A stretch of DNA of 9,409 nucleotides from DASUAO01 sp046484625 (GTDB lineage Bacteria > Actinomycetota > Acidimicrobiia > IMCC26256 > PALSA-555). Of the stretch, positions 1 through 6,936 are shown piece by piece (positions within the stretch are counted from its first letter, which is position 1; each line of letters opens with the position of its first letter). The stretch is taken from contig JAWOIO010000063.1 of the NCBI GenBank assembly GCA_046484625.1, positions 1 through 9,409 of the forward strand, in the 5' to 3' direction. The translations under genes were made by a program, and so were the position numbers. The notes under the pieces were generated by a model. It saw nothing but the letters and a program-made list of their open reading frames with translations. It did not search any database and was not told where the DNA came from.

Positions 1-386
1 CCCAGGACGTGCGCGATGCGCGTGAGCACCTCACCCTCGACGTCGGGAAACGAGGCACTCGCCATGGCGCCGTGGAGGACCAGGAACAAGGCGTCGAAGC
101 CGTCCGAAACCGCGCGCGTGAGGTGTTCGCGGAGGACTCGCCAGTAGGCTTCCAACGCCTCGTCTTCGACCGTGGCGCTTGGCGTCGCGCGCATGTCGAT
201 CGTCGGGACGACTTGCCAGCGGTGCCGCTCGGCGACTTCCAGGAAGCCGTCGATGGGGGAGCCGTCTCCGCGGGCGGTGAGCAGTTCGGCACCTTCCCGA
301 ATCTCGAACGCGTCGAGTGGTGTGGTCCCTTCGAGGAACGTGTGGGTCTCGTGGAACAGCCCGGCCAGCAGGACCCGCGCGCTCAC
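1..386 (-). CDS. M81/MlrC-family metallopeptidase, N-terminal part (second copy; 3' end outside window)
   Basis: The frame opens at a GTG (384-386) and runs off the low-coordinate edge after 128 full codons, so only the N-terminal quarter or so is visible. It resembles the N-terminal domain of the M81 (MlrC, microcystinase C type) family. It has a first strand followed by HETHTF (residues 12-17) and, near residues 105-110, HGAMAS after a hydrophobic strand. E13 and H105 line up with the conserved Glu and His of the other M81 protein in this window (E23, H117), but the two sequences are otherwise quite different. The zinc-binding D-x-H and later His would lie beyond the edge. The start is chosen because GGAGGG (392-397) sits 5 nt upstream; a GTG further upstream lacks such a site. 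It follows the aminotransferase by 58 nt in the same direction and is probably the next gene of the operon. The substrate is unknown; family members hydrolyse amide bonds, as in linearised microcystin. Confidence 0.85.
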   Translation of the reverse strand, partial: MSARVLLAGLFHETHTFLEGTTPLDAFEIREGAELLTARGDGSPIDGFLEVAERHRWQVVPTIDMRATPSATVEDEALEAYWRVLREHLTRAVSDGFDALFLVLHGAMASASFPDVEGEVLTRIAHVL

Positions 387-444
387 GGGCGCCCTCCAAC
401 GCCACGGCGGGGGTGCGTCGCACGGTACCGGCGCGGGACGGTCC

Positions 445-1755
445 TCACGCCTGGGCCGCCAACTCTCGGAACACCTCGTCGGCGGCCGCAAGTGCCTGGT
501 CGACATGTCCTTCGTCGTGAGCCGCGGAGATGTACCAGAGGCCCCGTCCGATCAAGCGAACGCCACGGTCGAGCATCTCTGCGGTGAACCGACCGAGCAT
601 GGCTGCGTCGTACGAGAGCGTCGCTCGGTAGTCGTGGATCCGTGTCTCGTTCGTGAAACCGAGATGGAACATGGGTCCGGGACCTTGTGCGCGAATAGGC
701 AGCCCGTGCCGCTCCCCGAGTTCACGAAGTCCGTCACGCAACGCGCTTCCAAGGCGCGTGATGCGCTTGTGGGCGGCCGCACCGTCGCGCTCCAGTACCT
801 GGATCGTGGAAGCTGCTGCTGCCACGCAGATGTTGTTGCTGTTGACGGTGCCTGCGTGGTACACGGCGTTCTCTGTAACGGGACGGAGGAAGCGCTCGCG
901 CCCGACGACCGCGCTCAGCGGGAGCCCGGATGCCAACGCTTTGCCGAACACGGCAAGATCGGGAACGACCCCGTAGTAGCGCTGTGCGCCGCCAAGATCC
1001 AGCCGGACGCCGGTGATGATCTCGTCGAAGATCAGCACGACGCCGTATCGGTCGCACAGGGAACGCAACCCTTGGAGATAGCCGGCTTCCGGTTCGATGC
1101 AGCCTTGGTTGCACATGACGGGCTCGGTGATGATCGCTCCGATCGTGTCGCCCTCACGTGCGAGCGTCCGTTCGACGACGTCGAGGTCGTTCCACGGCAG
1201 TGGCACCACCGTGTCGGCCAGCTCTTCGGGAATGCCGCCACCCCACGGCACGGCCGGTGAATCGCCCGGTGCGCCCATCTGGTCTTCGCGTGGGTTCACG
1301 TTGAACGAGACGCTGTCGAACCAGCCGTGGTAGTGGCCCTCGAACTTGATGAACCTCGGACGCCCGGTGACGAAGCGCGCAAGGCGCAGCGCGATGTGGT
1401 TCGCTTCGGATCCGGTGGAGCTGAACCTGATGCGCTCGGCCGATGGGATCAGGCGCTGCAGCGTTTCGGCCAGAAGGACTTCCTCTTCGTACTGCCCGGC
1501 GAACAGCTGACCGTGGCTCATCGCCCGGCTGATCGCGGCCAGAACCTCGGGGTGCGAGTGGCCGAGGATCAGCGGTCCCTGCGACAGTGTGAAGTCGAGC
1601 AAGCGATTGCCGTCGACATCCCAGATGTACGGTCCTTCGCCGCGCTGGTAGAACATCGGATGCGGCGATCCGGCACGGAACTGGCTGCTCACGCCGCCAG
1701 CAAGCGACGCGCGCGCTCGCTCGTACCACTTGGCAGACTCCGGGAACTTCGTCAC
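445..1755 (-). CDS. Class III PLP-dependent aminotransferase, GSAM-like (aspartate aminotransferase family)
   Basis: A 436-residue fold-type I PLP enzyme of the class III group, close in style to glutamate-1-semialdehyde aminomutase and related omega- and beta-amino acid transaminases. Landmarks are GSEAN (115-119, cofactor phosphate loop), HYHGW (141-145), FDEIITG (243-249, with D244 contacting the pyridine nitrogen), the Schiff-base lysine K272 in FGKALASG, and the neighbouring-subunit Thr in AGTVNSN (301-307). That last motif is GTxNxN rather than the GTLxGNP usual in heme-pathway GSAM. There is also no heme gene nearby, so tetrapyrrole synthesis is unlikely. The frame stays open upstream to 1932, but that part overlaps the preceding gene. 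The GTG at 1755 fits because AGGTGG lies 5 nt before it (1761-1766) and the protein then begins at a normal family N-terminus. Cytosolic catabolic transamination is likely; the substrate is unknown, possibly a beta- or other non-standard amino acid from the imported compound. Confidence 0.93.
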   Translation of the reverse strand: MTKFPESAKWYERARASLAGGVSSQFRAGSPHPMFYQRGEGPYIWDVDGNRLLDFTLSQGPLILGHSHPEVLAAISRAMSHGQLFAGQYEEEVLLAETLQRLIPSAERIRFSSTGSEANHIALRLARFVTGRPRFIKFEGHYHGWFDSVSFNVNPREDQMGAPGDSPAVPWGGGIPEELADTVVPLPWNDLDVVERTLAREGDTIGAIITEPVMCNQGCIEPEAGYLQGLRSLCDRYGVVLIFDEIITGVRLDLGGAQRYYGVVPDLAVFGKALASGLPLSAVVGRERFLRPVTENAVYHAGTVNSNNICVAAAASTIQVLERDGAAAHKRITRLGSALRDGLRELGERHGLPIRAQGPGPMFHLGFTNETRIHDYRATLSYDAAMLGRFTAEMLDRGVRLIGRGLWYISAAHDEGHVDQALAAADEVFRELAAQA

Positions 1756-1799
1756 GTGCTCCACCTCTCTTGCCGTTCGGGTCGACGGCGGTTCGTCAT
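1752..1799 (-). other. Possible 15-codon coupling mini-ORF between the oxidoreductase and aminotransferase genes
   Basis: The TGA of the Gfo/Idh gene overlaps an ATG as ATGA (1796-1799). That ATG opens a 15-codon frame whose own TGA (1752-1754) overlaps the GTG of the aminotransferase as GTGA. The encoded peptide is Arg-rich and resembles no known protein. The frame could let ribosomes re-initiate across an otherwise 40-nt gap, matching the overlap style of other junctions here. It may equally be chance, since the aminotransferase has its own Shine-Dalgarno sequence inside this stretch. Confidence 0.25.
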
Positions 1800-2797
1800 A
1801 GGCGAACGACTTCTTCGGTACGTGCGGATCGGAGGATGGCTTCCGCGACCCGAACGGCGGTGACCGCGTCTTGGGACGGGACGATAGGGGTTGCACCGTC
1901 GAGCACGCACCTGGCGAAGTGGTCGACCTCACGCACGAGGTCGCCTTCGAGGCGACCGTTGACGACGGGCCAGATGTTCGGGTCGATGGCGTTCGATCCG
2001 TTCGCCCCGACCTCGTAGAGCCCGGGCCGGTCGAGATCCACCTTCACCATGCCGTCACGGCCGACGACGTCGAGGCCACCGTAGACACGGCTGCCGAGCT
2101 GCTCTGGCATCGCCCACGAGGACTCGAGGCTCACCACGGCGCCACCAGCCAAACGCAGTAACGCGAACAGACCGTCCTCGACCCCGAGATCTCGGTTCAC
2201 GACGGCGCTGGAGCGCGCGAAGACGCTCTCTGGAGCGTCGCCTGCGATCCACAGTGCCGCGTCGATATCGTGGATCCCCAGATAGAACACCAATGAGACG
2301 CGTCCACCGACGCGGCGCGCCGCCGACCTTGGGTTGTTTCGCCTGGCCCAGATGTGCCCCAGAGGTCCGAGCCGACCACTCGCCACGGCTTCGCGCGCGT
2401 GCACGTAGCGCGGATCGAAGCGCAGGATGTGGCCGACCAGCAGGACCAGACGATTGCGTTCGGCAAGCTCGGCAAGCGCCGCGGCAGACGCGGACTCGGT
2501 CGTGAGTGGCTTCTCCACCAAGACGTGCTTCCCGGCTTCGAGAGCGGCCCGCACCGGCTCGACGTGCCGGTCTTCGGGTGTGCAGACGATGACGGCCTCG
2601 ATCGACGGGTCTCGCACGAGGTCTTGAAGATCCCGCGCCGCCCGGGCGTTCCAGGTTCCCGCGACCTCGGCCGCAGTGGCGCTATCGGTATCGAACACGG
2701 TGGCCAGCGTGAGGCGATGGTGTTCGGCCACGGCCCGGCAGTGCAACCGGCCGAACATGCCAAGTCCGATCACGCCCACGCCCATCGGAGTGCTCAC
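1796..2797 (-). CDS. Gfo/Idh/MocA family NAD(P)-dependent oxidoreductase
   Basis: A 333-residue protein of normal family length. The N-terminal Rossmann domain shows G-L-G-M-F-G (11-16), the acidic end of the second strand (D36), and the family EKPL motif (95-98), whose lysine is the usual catalytic or cofactor-contacting residue. The C-terminal alpha/beta domain carries GHILRFDP (122-129) and GIHDIDAALW (174-183), where H176 and D179 match the conserved H-x-x-D. The family oxidises or reduces hydroxyl groups on polyols, sugars, inositols and some amino- or imino-derivatives; the substrate here cannot be read. The start is GTG at 2797, which overlaps the SDR stop as GTGA, so translation is probably coupled; no good Shine-Dalgarno is seen. 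An in-frame ATG four codons in is an alternative start. It lies with an SDR gene, suggesting two successive redox steps, and ends 40 nt before the aminotransferase. Confidence 0.93.
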   Translation of the reverse strand: MSTPMGVGVIGLGMFGRLHCRAVAEHHRLTLATVFDTDSATAAEVAGTWNARAARDLQDLVRDPSIEAVIVCTPEDRHVEPVRAALEAGKHVLVEKPLTTESASAAALAELAERNRLVLLVGHILRFDPRYVHAREAVASGRLGPLGHIWARRNNPRSAARRVGGRVSLVFYLGIHDIDAALWIAGDAPESVFARSSAVVNRDLGVEDGLFALLRLAGGAVVSLESSWAMPEQLGSRVYGGLDVVGRDGMVKVDLDRPGLYEVGANGSNAIDPNIWPVVNGRLEGDLVREVDHFARCVLDGATPIVPSQDAVTAVRVAEAILRSARTEEVVRL

Positions 2798-3573
2798 GGC
2801 GCGGGTTGCCCCGGAACGTGCGCGTCCGCAACCCAGCCACCGTCGGCGAGTAGGGTTGCGCCGTGAACGAAGCGGGCGTCATCGCTGGCCAAGAACACGG
2901 CGGGGCCGACGATCTCGTCCACTGCGGCAACGCGGCCGGCCGGTGTGGCCGCCGCCAGGCGCTCGCGGCTGATGAACCCCTGCGCGACCAACCGTTCGTG
3001 GCCCTCGGTCCGGACGTACCCCGGCGCGAGGCAGTTGACGCGGATGCCGTGTGGGGCCCATTCCGTGGCAAGCGCGCGCGTCAGCAGGTGGATGGCGCCT
3101 TTCGACGCGCAGTACACCGCCCTGCCTGGCATTCCGACGAACGACGCGATGGATCCGATGTTGATGATGGCTCCGCCGGAGCCGTCGATCATCGGACGGG
3201 CGACGGCTTGGGCCATGAGGAACGTGCCCTTGACGTTGGTGTCCATGACCAGGTCCCAGTCGTCTTCCGAGACGTCGAGCGAGGGCTTGATCACGGTGGT
3301 GCCGGCGTTGTTGACCAGGACATCGATGCGGCCGAACGTCTCGAGCGCTGCGGACGCCACGGCATTGGCGTCGTGGGCGCTGCGGATGTCGGCGGTTACG
3401 GCGATCGCGTCGCGGCCCGTGGTGCGGATCTCGTCTGCGGCCGATTCGATCTCGGTCGAGGTCCGGCCCGTGATGACGAGCCGGGCGCCTTCGGCTGCGT
3501 AGCCGCGGGCGATCGCACGACCGATCCCTCGCCCCGCCCCGGTGACGATCGCTACCTTGTTCTCAAGTCGCAT
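2794..3573 (-). CDS. SDR family oxidoreductase (classical short-chain dehydrogenase)
   Basis: A 259-residue classical SDR with all key elements. These are the TGAGRGIG cofactor loop (11-18), ADIR (61-64) contacting the adenine, NNAG (88-91), the structural N113, and the catalytic triad S141, Y154 and K158 in the Y-x-x-x-K pattern. The APGYVRTE segment (183-190) and the C-terminal DGGW (244-247) are also typical. The residue after strand 2 is Thr/Gly-Arg (T35-G36-R37) rather than Asp, which leans toward NADP(H), but this is weak evidence. The ATG at 3573 is preceded by a strong GAGGAGGGG (3581-3589) with 7-nt spacing and overlaps the end of the M81 gene by 11 nt. The stop overlaps the next gene's GTG. 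It is a cytosolic oxidoreductase acting on a carbonyl or hydroxyl; its substrate is probably an intermediate shared with the neighbouring Gfo/Idh enzyme and aminotransferase. Confidence 0.95.
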   Translation of the reverse strand: MRLENKVAIVTGAGRGIGRAIARGYAAEGARLVITGRTSTEIESAADEIRTTGRDAIAVTADIRSAHDANAVASAALETFGRIDVLVNNAGTTVIKPSLDVSEDDWDLVMDTNVKGTFLMAQAVARPMIDGSGGAIINIGSIASFVGMPGRAVYCASKGAIHLLTRALATEWAPHGIRVNCLAPGYVRTEGHERLVAQGFISRERLAAATPAGRVAAVDEIVGPAVFLASDDARFVHGATLLADGGWVADAHVPGQPAP

Positions 3574-5086
3574 GGCGGAACCCCTCCTCGACGGGGTAGA
3601 GCGGATGTCCGACGCGGGTGAAGTGCAGTCGCCGCATGTTGCAGCGACTGGCACCGGGCGTGTCGGCGATGAGTACGTGCCGCGCGATCGGCTGATACGC
3701 CACGCGGAAGTGGGAAGGGGACTTGACGAACGTGATGGCGGACGTCTCAGGAGCGAGACCGACGGCGCGGTAGGGGGACGGATCCCATTCCATGGCCGGG
3801 ATGGAGGTGAGAACGACGTGCAATGCGCCCACCCGGATGACGGCCATCTGCCCGGCGTTGAGCGGCATGCCGTGAGCGCCGGGCCCGTCGAGCGTGAACG
3901 GGGTGTCGCGTAACGCCACGACCTTGCCCTCGAGCCGTACGCGGTCGTCGCTTGCTCGGGTGAGGGCGTGACCGACGTCCACCACGACCGAGGCTCCGAT
4001 GCCGGCCGCAGCAGCGGCACGCGCGGCTGGCGGATCACAGAGTGTGACGAGTACATCGCCAGCGATTTCGTCGAAGCGAGCTTCGAGCAACGCTCGCAGG
4101 ACCACGGGGCTGTCCCCCGTGGCGCCACAGCTAGGGGCGTCGCCTGCATCTCCGATCACGGTGGGCCATGCAGACTCGTTGCGAGCCAGTGCAAGGGCGT
4201 CCGACAACGGCACGAGTTCGGGTTCGAAGGCGTCTCGTACGGCCCACACCTTCTCGGCAAGATCGTCCGCGATGGCTCTGGCCGAGGCCTCGTCGCCGTC
4301 TGTGACGACGAGCGCGGCGAACCCCAGGTCGGGTACGTCCAACCATGGCTGTACGGGGAACAACGACACTGCCAGAGCGTTCCCCTCGTCCTCATGACGA
4401 CGGGCTTCTTCGACGATGGCGTCGAGGGGAGGGATTCCCGTGCGAGCGTTGACGGGGCTCACGATCAAGGGAAGCTTCGCGAGCGCAGTCTGCGGTCTGA
4501 TCTTCCCGCCGAGCATGGCCAGTAGCAGCTCGGCGGCTCTCTGCCCCGTCTCGCGCATGTCGGTGTGGGGATACGCCTGGTATGCCACGAGGAGGTCGGC
4601 GTTGGCCACCATGCGTGGGGTGACGTGGGCGTGGAGATCGAGGCTCGCGGCGATCGGCACGCCGGGGAAGCGCCTTCTGAGCGTCTCGAGCAGGGCGCCC
4701 TCGGCATCCGGCTCGCTCTCGCTGGCCATGGCGCCGTGCAGCGCTAGAAGGAGCGCGTCGAACGGACCGTCGGCCTCGCACCGGGCAACGAGCTCGTCGA
4801 GCATCGTCATGAAGGCGACGTCCTCGACCACACCACCGGAGCAGGCATGGGCAGCCAGCAACGGAACCGGCTGGGCTGCTGCGGAGCGAAGCACGTCGAG
4901 GAAGCCACCGACTTCGACTTGGGCACCGTCGAGGCGCTCGAACACTTCCGTGCCCCGCAGGAAGTAGTCGGCATGGAAGGCCGCCAACCGTGTTGGCACG
5001 GGATTGAACGTGTTCGACTCTTGCATGATCGAGGCGATGCCGATGCGCAATGGTCGACGGCTGGATGTCGTCATGGCGCTGCTCAT
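3563..5086 (-). CDS. M81/MlrC-family metallopeptidase (microcystinase C-like)
   Basis: A full-length 507-residue member of the M81 family, with the N-terminal MlrC-type catalytic domain followed by the MlrC_C domain. Visible motifs are QESNTF (22-27), ALHGAM (115-120), SLDLHAH (148-154), AYPHTD (171-176), DAGDAPSCGATGDSP (313-327), KSPSHFR (455-461) and PGASRCNM (477-484). By spacing, E23, H117, D150, H152 and H174 correspond to the active-site Glu/His and zinc ligands reported for MlrC, which cleaves the Adda-Glu bond of linear microcystin (alignment from memory). No signal peptide is seen, so it likely acts in the cytosol on imported substrate. The frame is open upstream to 5188. The ATG at 5086 is preferred because it overlaps the permease stop as ATGA; an ATG four codons later is the alternative. 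The real substrate is unknown, and microcystin itself is not implied. Confidence 0.94.
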   Translation of the reverse strand: MSSAMTTSSRRPLRIGIASIMQESNTFNPVPTRLAAFHADYFLRGTEVFERLDGAQVEVGGFLDVLRSAAAQPVPLLAAHACSGGVVEDVAFMTMLDELVARCEADGPFDALLLALHGAMASESEPDAEGALLETLRRRFPGVPIAASLDLHAHVTPRMVANADLLVAYQAYPHTDMRETGQRAAELLLAMLGGKIRPQTALAKLPLIVSPVNARTGIPPLDAIVEEARRHEDEGNALAVSLFPVQPWLDVPDLGFAALVVTDGDEASARAIADDLAEKVWAVRDAFEPELVPLSDALALARNESAWPTVIGDAGDAPSCGATGDSPVVLRALLEARFDEIAGDVLVTLCDPPAARAAAAAGIGASVVVDVGHALTRASDDRVRLEGKVVALRDTPFTLDGPGAHGMPLNAGQMAVIRVGALHVVLTSIPAMEWDPSPYRAVGLAPETSAITFVKSPSHFRVAYQPIARHVLIADTPGASRCNMRRLHFTRVGHPLYPVEEGFRHAT

Positions 5087-5940
5087 GCCCTCGTCTTCGG
5101 GTCGAGGGCGTCGCGCAGCCCATCGCCAAGGAGGTTGACGCCAAGCACGGTGATCATCAACGCGATTCCGGGGAACATGACGGCCCACGGGGCGATGGGA
5201 AGGTAGAGGCGAGCTTCGTTGATCATGCTGCCCCAGCTTGGAGTGGGCGGCTGGATGCCGAGCCCTAGGAAGCTCAGAGCCGTCTCCATCAAGATCATGA
5301 AGCCGAGTTGTTGCGAGAAGATGATGATGACCGGAGCAAGCACGTTGGGAAGGACATGGTTCGACAACATGCGCAGTTGGCCTACCCCCAGTGCTTTCGC
5401 TGCCTGGATGAAATCACGGTGCTTCACGGTGAGAACCTGCGCGCGAACCGTTCTCGCGTAGACGACCCAGCCGGTGAAGATCAGGACCAGCACCAAGTTG
5501 CGAATGCTCGGACCCAGCACGGCAACGACCGCGATCGCGAGGAGCACGGCGGGAATCGAGAGCTGCACATCGGCGAACCCCATCACGATGCGTTCCGTGA
5601 TCCCCCCGACGAATCCCGCGATGACGCCGACGACGACGCCGACGATGGCTGCGGCCGCCGTCGCTACCAGGGCGATGCCAAGGCTCCATCGACCTCCGAG
5701 GAGAAGGCGCGTCAGGATGTCCCGGCCCACTTGGTCGGTTCCGAGGGGGAAACGGTCGTCTGCTTTGGGTGCGTCCGTGATACCCGGTGGCAGCAGCCGA
5801 CGGGTGACTTCGGCGCGGTACGGGTCGTGTGGGCTTAGATATGGGCCGATGACGGAACTGGCTAGCACCAACGACATCAAGATCGTCCCAGCGACGAACG
5901 GGATGCTCCGGAAGAGGCGCCTACGAAGTCGGTTTCGCAC
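5083..5940 (-). CDS. ABC transporter permease, DppC/OppC-like
   Basis: A 285-residue inner-membrane permease of the peptide/nickel/opine (PepT) ABC family, DppC type. A basic N-terminus leads into TM1 (about 14-34), then the DppC hallmark region HDPY (38-41) and RFPLGTDQVGRDILTRLL (63-80). Further membrane segments lie around 87-112, 128-145, 147-163, 198-222 and 251-271. The EAA loop that docks on the ATPase is QAAKALGVGQLRMLSNHVLPN (179-199), followed by TALSFLGLGIQPPTPSWG (220-237), a conserved DppC stretch. The start is GTG at 5940, only 3 nt after the stop of the DppB-like gene, with GGTGA just upstream. The stop overlaps the M81 ATG. It pairs with the DppB-like protein to form the channel for the compound delivered by the binding protein encoded upstream. 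No ATPase gene lies in the window. Confidence 0.95.
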   Translation of the reverse strand: MRNRLRRRLFRSIPFVAGTILMSLVLASSVIGPYLSPHDPYRAEVTRRLLPPGITDAPKADDRFPLGTDQVGRDILTRLLLGGRWSLGIALVATAAAAIVGVVVGVIAGFVGGITERIVMGFADVQLSIPAVLLAIAVVAVLGPSIRNLVLVLIFTGWVVYARTVRAQVLTVKHRDFIQAAKALGVGQLRMLSNHVLPNVLAPVIIIFSQQLGFMILMETALSFLGLGIQPPTPSWGSMINEARLYLPIAPWAVMFPGIALMITVLGVNLLGDGLRDALDPKTRA

Positions 5941-5943
5941 GGC

Positions 5944-6864
5944 TCACCGGTACCGGAGCTGCGGGTCGAACCAGTAGTAGCTCAGGTCTACCAGTAGGTT
6001 CACCAGCACGAAGAGGAACGACACGATCAACGTGATCGACTGCACGAGCGGGAAATCGCGGGCGAGGATGGAATCGATGGCGAGCCTGCCAACTCCTGGG
6101 TACGCGAAGATCGTTTCCGTCACTACCGCACCTCCGAGCACCGTGCCGAGTTGCAGCCCGAGCACGGTCACGACGGTGGCCATGGCGTTGCGCATGACAT
6201 GCCGCACCACCACGTCTCGGCGCCGCAGTCCTTTCGCCCTTGCCGTGCGCACGTAGTCCTCGTTCAGGACTTCGAGCACCGACGCGCGTGTGAGCCGCGT
6301 AAGGAGTGCAACGAGGGGCGCGCCCAGAGTGATCGCGGGAAGCACGATCGACGCAGCGCTGTCCGCTCCGAACGCGGGCAGCCACTTGAGCCGTACTGCG
6401 AAGGCGAAGATCAGGAGCGGCCCGAGAACGACCGGGGAGAGGCTCTGACCCAGAAGCGCCACGATGAGCGAGCCGATGTCCCACACCGAATTCCGGGTCA
6501 GCGCGGCAAGCACGCCGAGCGGCACACCCACCAGCGTCGCCATCGCGATCGCCGCGAACGCCAGCCGCAGGGTGTTCGGCAAGTAACTGCCGATGATCTC
6601 GGCGTTGGGCACCCGGTGTCGAAGTGACGTGCCGAGGTCGCCTGCGAGGAGTCCCCCGAGGTACGTGGCGTACTGCTGCGGTAGAGGGCGATCGAGCCCG
6701 AGCGTGCGACGCATCTCGGCTACGGCCTCGTCGCTGGCGCCGTCAGGCAGCATCAGCCGCGCGGGGTCACCTGGTGTGAGGTGAAGGATGAGGAACACCA
6801 ACACCGTCACCCCGAGCAGAATCAGGATGAATCGGAGCAGATACGGAGTCAGGTAGCGGAGCAG
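5944..6864 (-). CDS. ABC transporter permease, DppB/OppB-like, probable CTG start
   Basis: A DppB-type permease, 306 residues if begun at CTG 6864. TM1 is about residues 8-28, followed by HLTPGDPA (28-35), a DppB hallmark. Further membrane segments lie near 95-122, 130-158, 170-190, 230-255 and 275-297. The EAA loop is YVRTARAKGLRRRDVVVRHV (204-223), and the tail has the usual ETIFAYPGVG (250-259). The first ATG/GTG/TTG-type codon in frame is the GTG at 6810, but starting there would delete half of TM1. The codons before it encode LLRYLTPYLLRFILILLG, which matches the normal start of this family (M-L-R-Y-x-x-R-R-L). A GAGGGG (6871-6876) sits 6 nt before the CTG, and no ATG, GTG or TTG exists in frame back to the stop of the preceding gene. 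Alternatives are a sequencing error or a true start at 6810. It forms the importer channel with the DppC-like partner 3 nt downstream. Confidence 0.9.
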   Translation of the reverse strand: MLRYLTPYLLRFILILLGVTVLVFLILHLTPGDPARLMLPDGASDEAVAEMRRTLGLDRPLPQQYATYLGGLLAGDLGTSLRHRVPNAEIIGSYLPNTLRLAFAAIAMATLVGVPLGVLAALTRNSVWDIGSLIVALLGQSLSPVVLGPLLIFAFAVRLKWLPAFGADSAASIVLPAITLGAPLVALLTRLTRASVLEVLNEDYVRTARAKGLRRRDVVVRHVMRNAMATVVTVLGLQLGTVLGGAVVTETIFAYPGVGRLAIDSILARDFPLVQSITLIVSFLFVLVNLLVDLSYYWFDPQLRYR

Positions 6865-6870
6865 GGCAGT

Positions 6871-6876
6871 CCCCTC
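6871..6876 (-). promoter_or_regulatory. Shine-Dalgarno site that decides the CTG start of the DppB-like gene
   Basis: GAGGGG on the minus strand lies 6 nt upstream of CTG 6862-6864, an ideal distance. The later GTG at 6808-6810 has no comparable site close before it, only pyrimidine-rich coding sequence for the first membrane segment. Confidence 0.6.
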
Positions 6877-6890
6877 GAGTGTTCCATCGG

Positions 6891-6929
6891 CGCCTTCGGG
6901 TCGAGAGTGGAATTCTCGACCCGAAGGCG
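6891..6929 (-). promoter_or_regulatory. Perfect 16-bp stem-loop between binding-protein and permease genes
   Basis: Arms 6891-6906 and 6914-6929 are perfect reverse complements, rich in G+C, around a 7-nt loop (6907-6913). It starts 7 nt after the stop of the solute-binding protein gene and ends 26 nt before the permease CTG. No U-rich run follows on the transcript side, so it is not a textbook intrinsic terminator. In binding-protein operons such hairpins commonly protect the upstream mRNA from 3' exonucleases or cause partial termination, giving more binding protein than permease. That role is inferred from position. Confidence 0.7.
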
Positions 6930-6936
6930 ATGAAGG

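Noticed and set aside
387..444. Possible terminator between the aminotransferase and second M81 genes
   Set aside because: The 58-nt gap contains only tiny palindromes (such as GTGCG-T-CGCAC, no room for a loop) and no T-run, so read-through is assumed.
172..1260. 362-codon open frame on the plus strand
   Set aside because: It lies antisense to the aminotransferase and the second M81 gene and shows no recognisable domain. Long antisense frames are expected at this G+C content.
1756..1932. Upstream extension of the aminotransferase frame
   Set aside because: It overlaps the Gfo/Idh gene by over 130 nt and adds a sequence with no family similarity. GTG 1755 with its ribosome site is better.
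5087..5188. Upstream extension of the M81 frame
   Set aside because: It is Arg/Pro/Trp-rich sequence antiphase to the permease C-terminus. ATG 5086 with the ATGA overlap explains the start.
5947..5956. CCGGTACCGG palindrome at the DppB/DppC junction
   Set aside because: It is only 10 bp with no loop and lies in the last codons of the DppB-like gene; likely chance.
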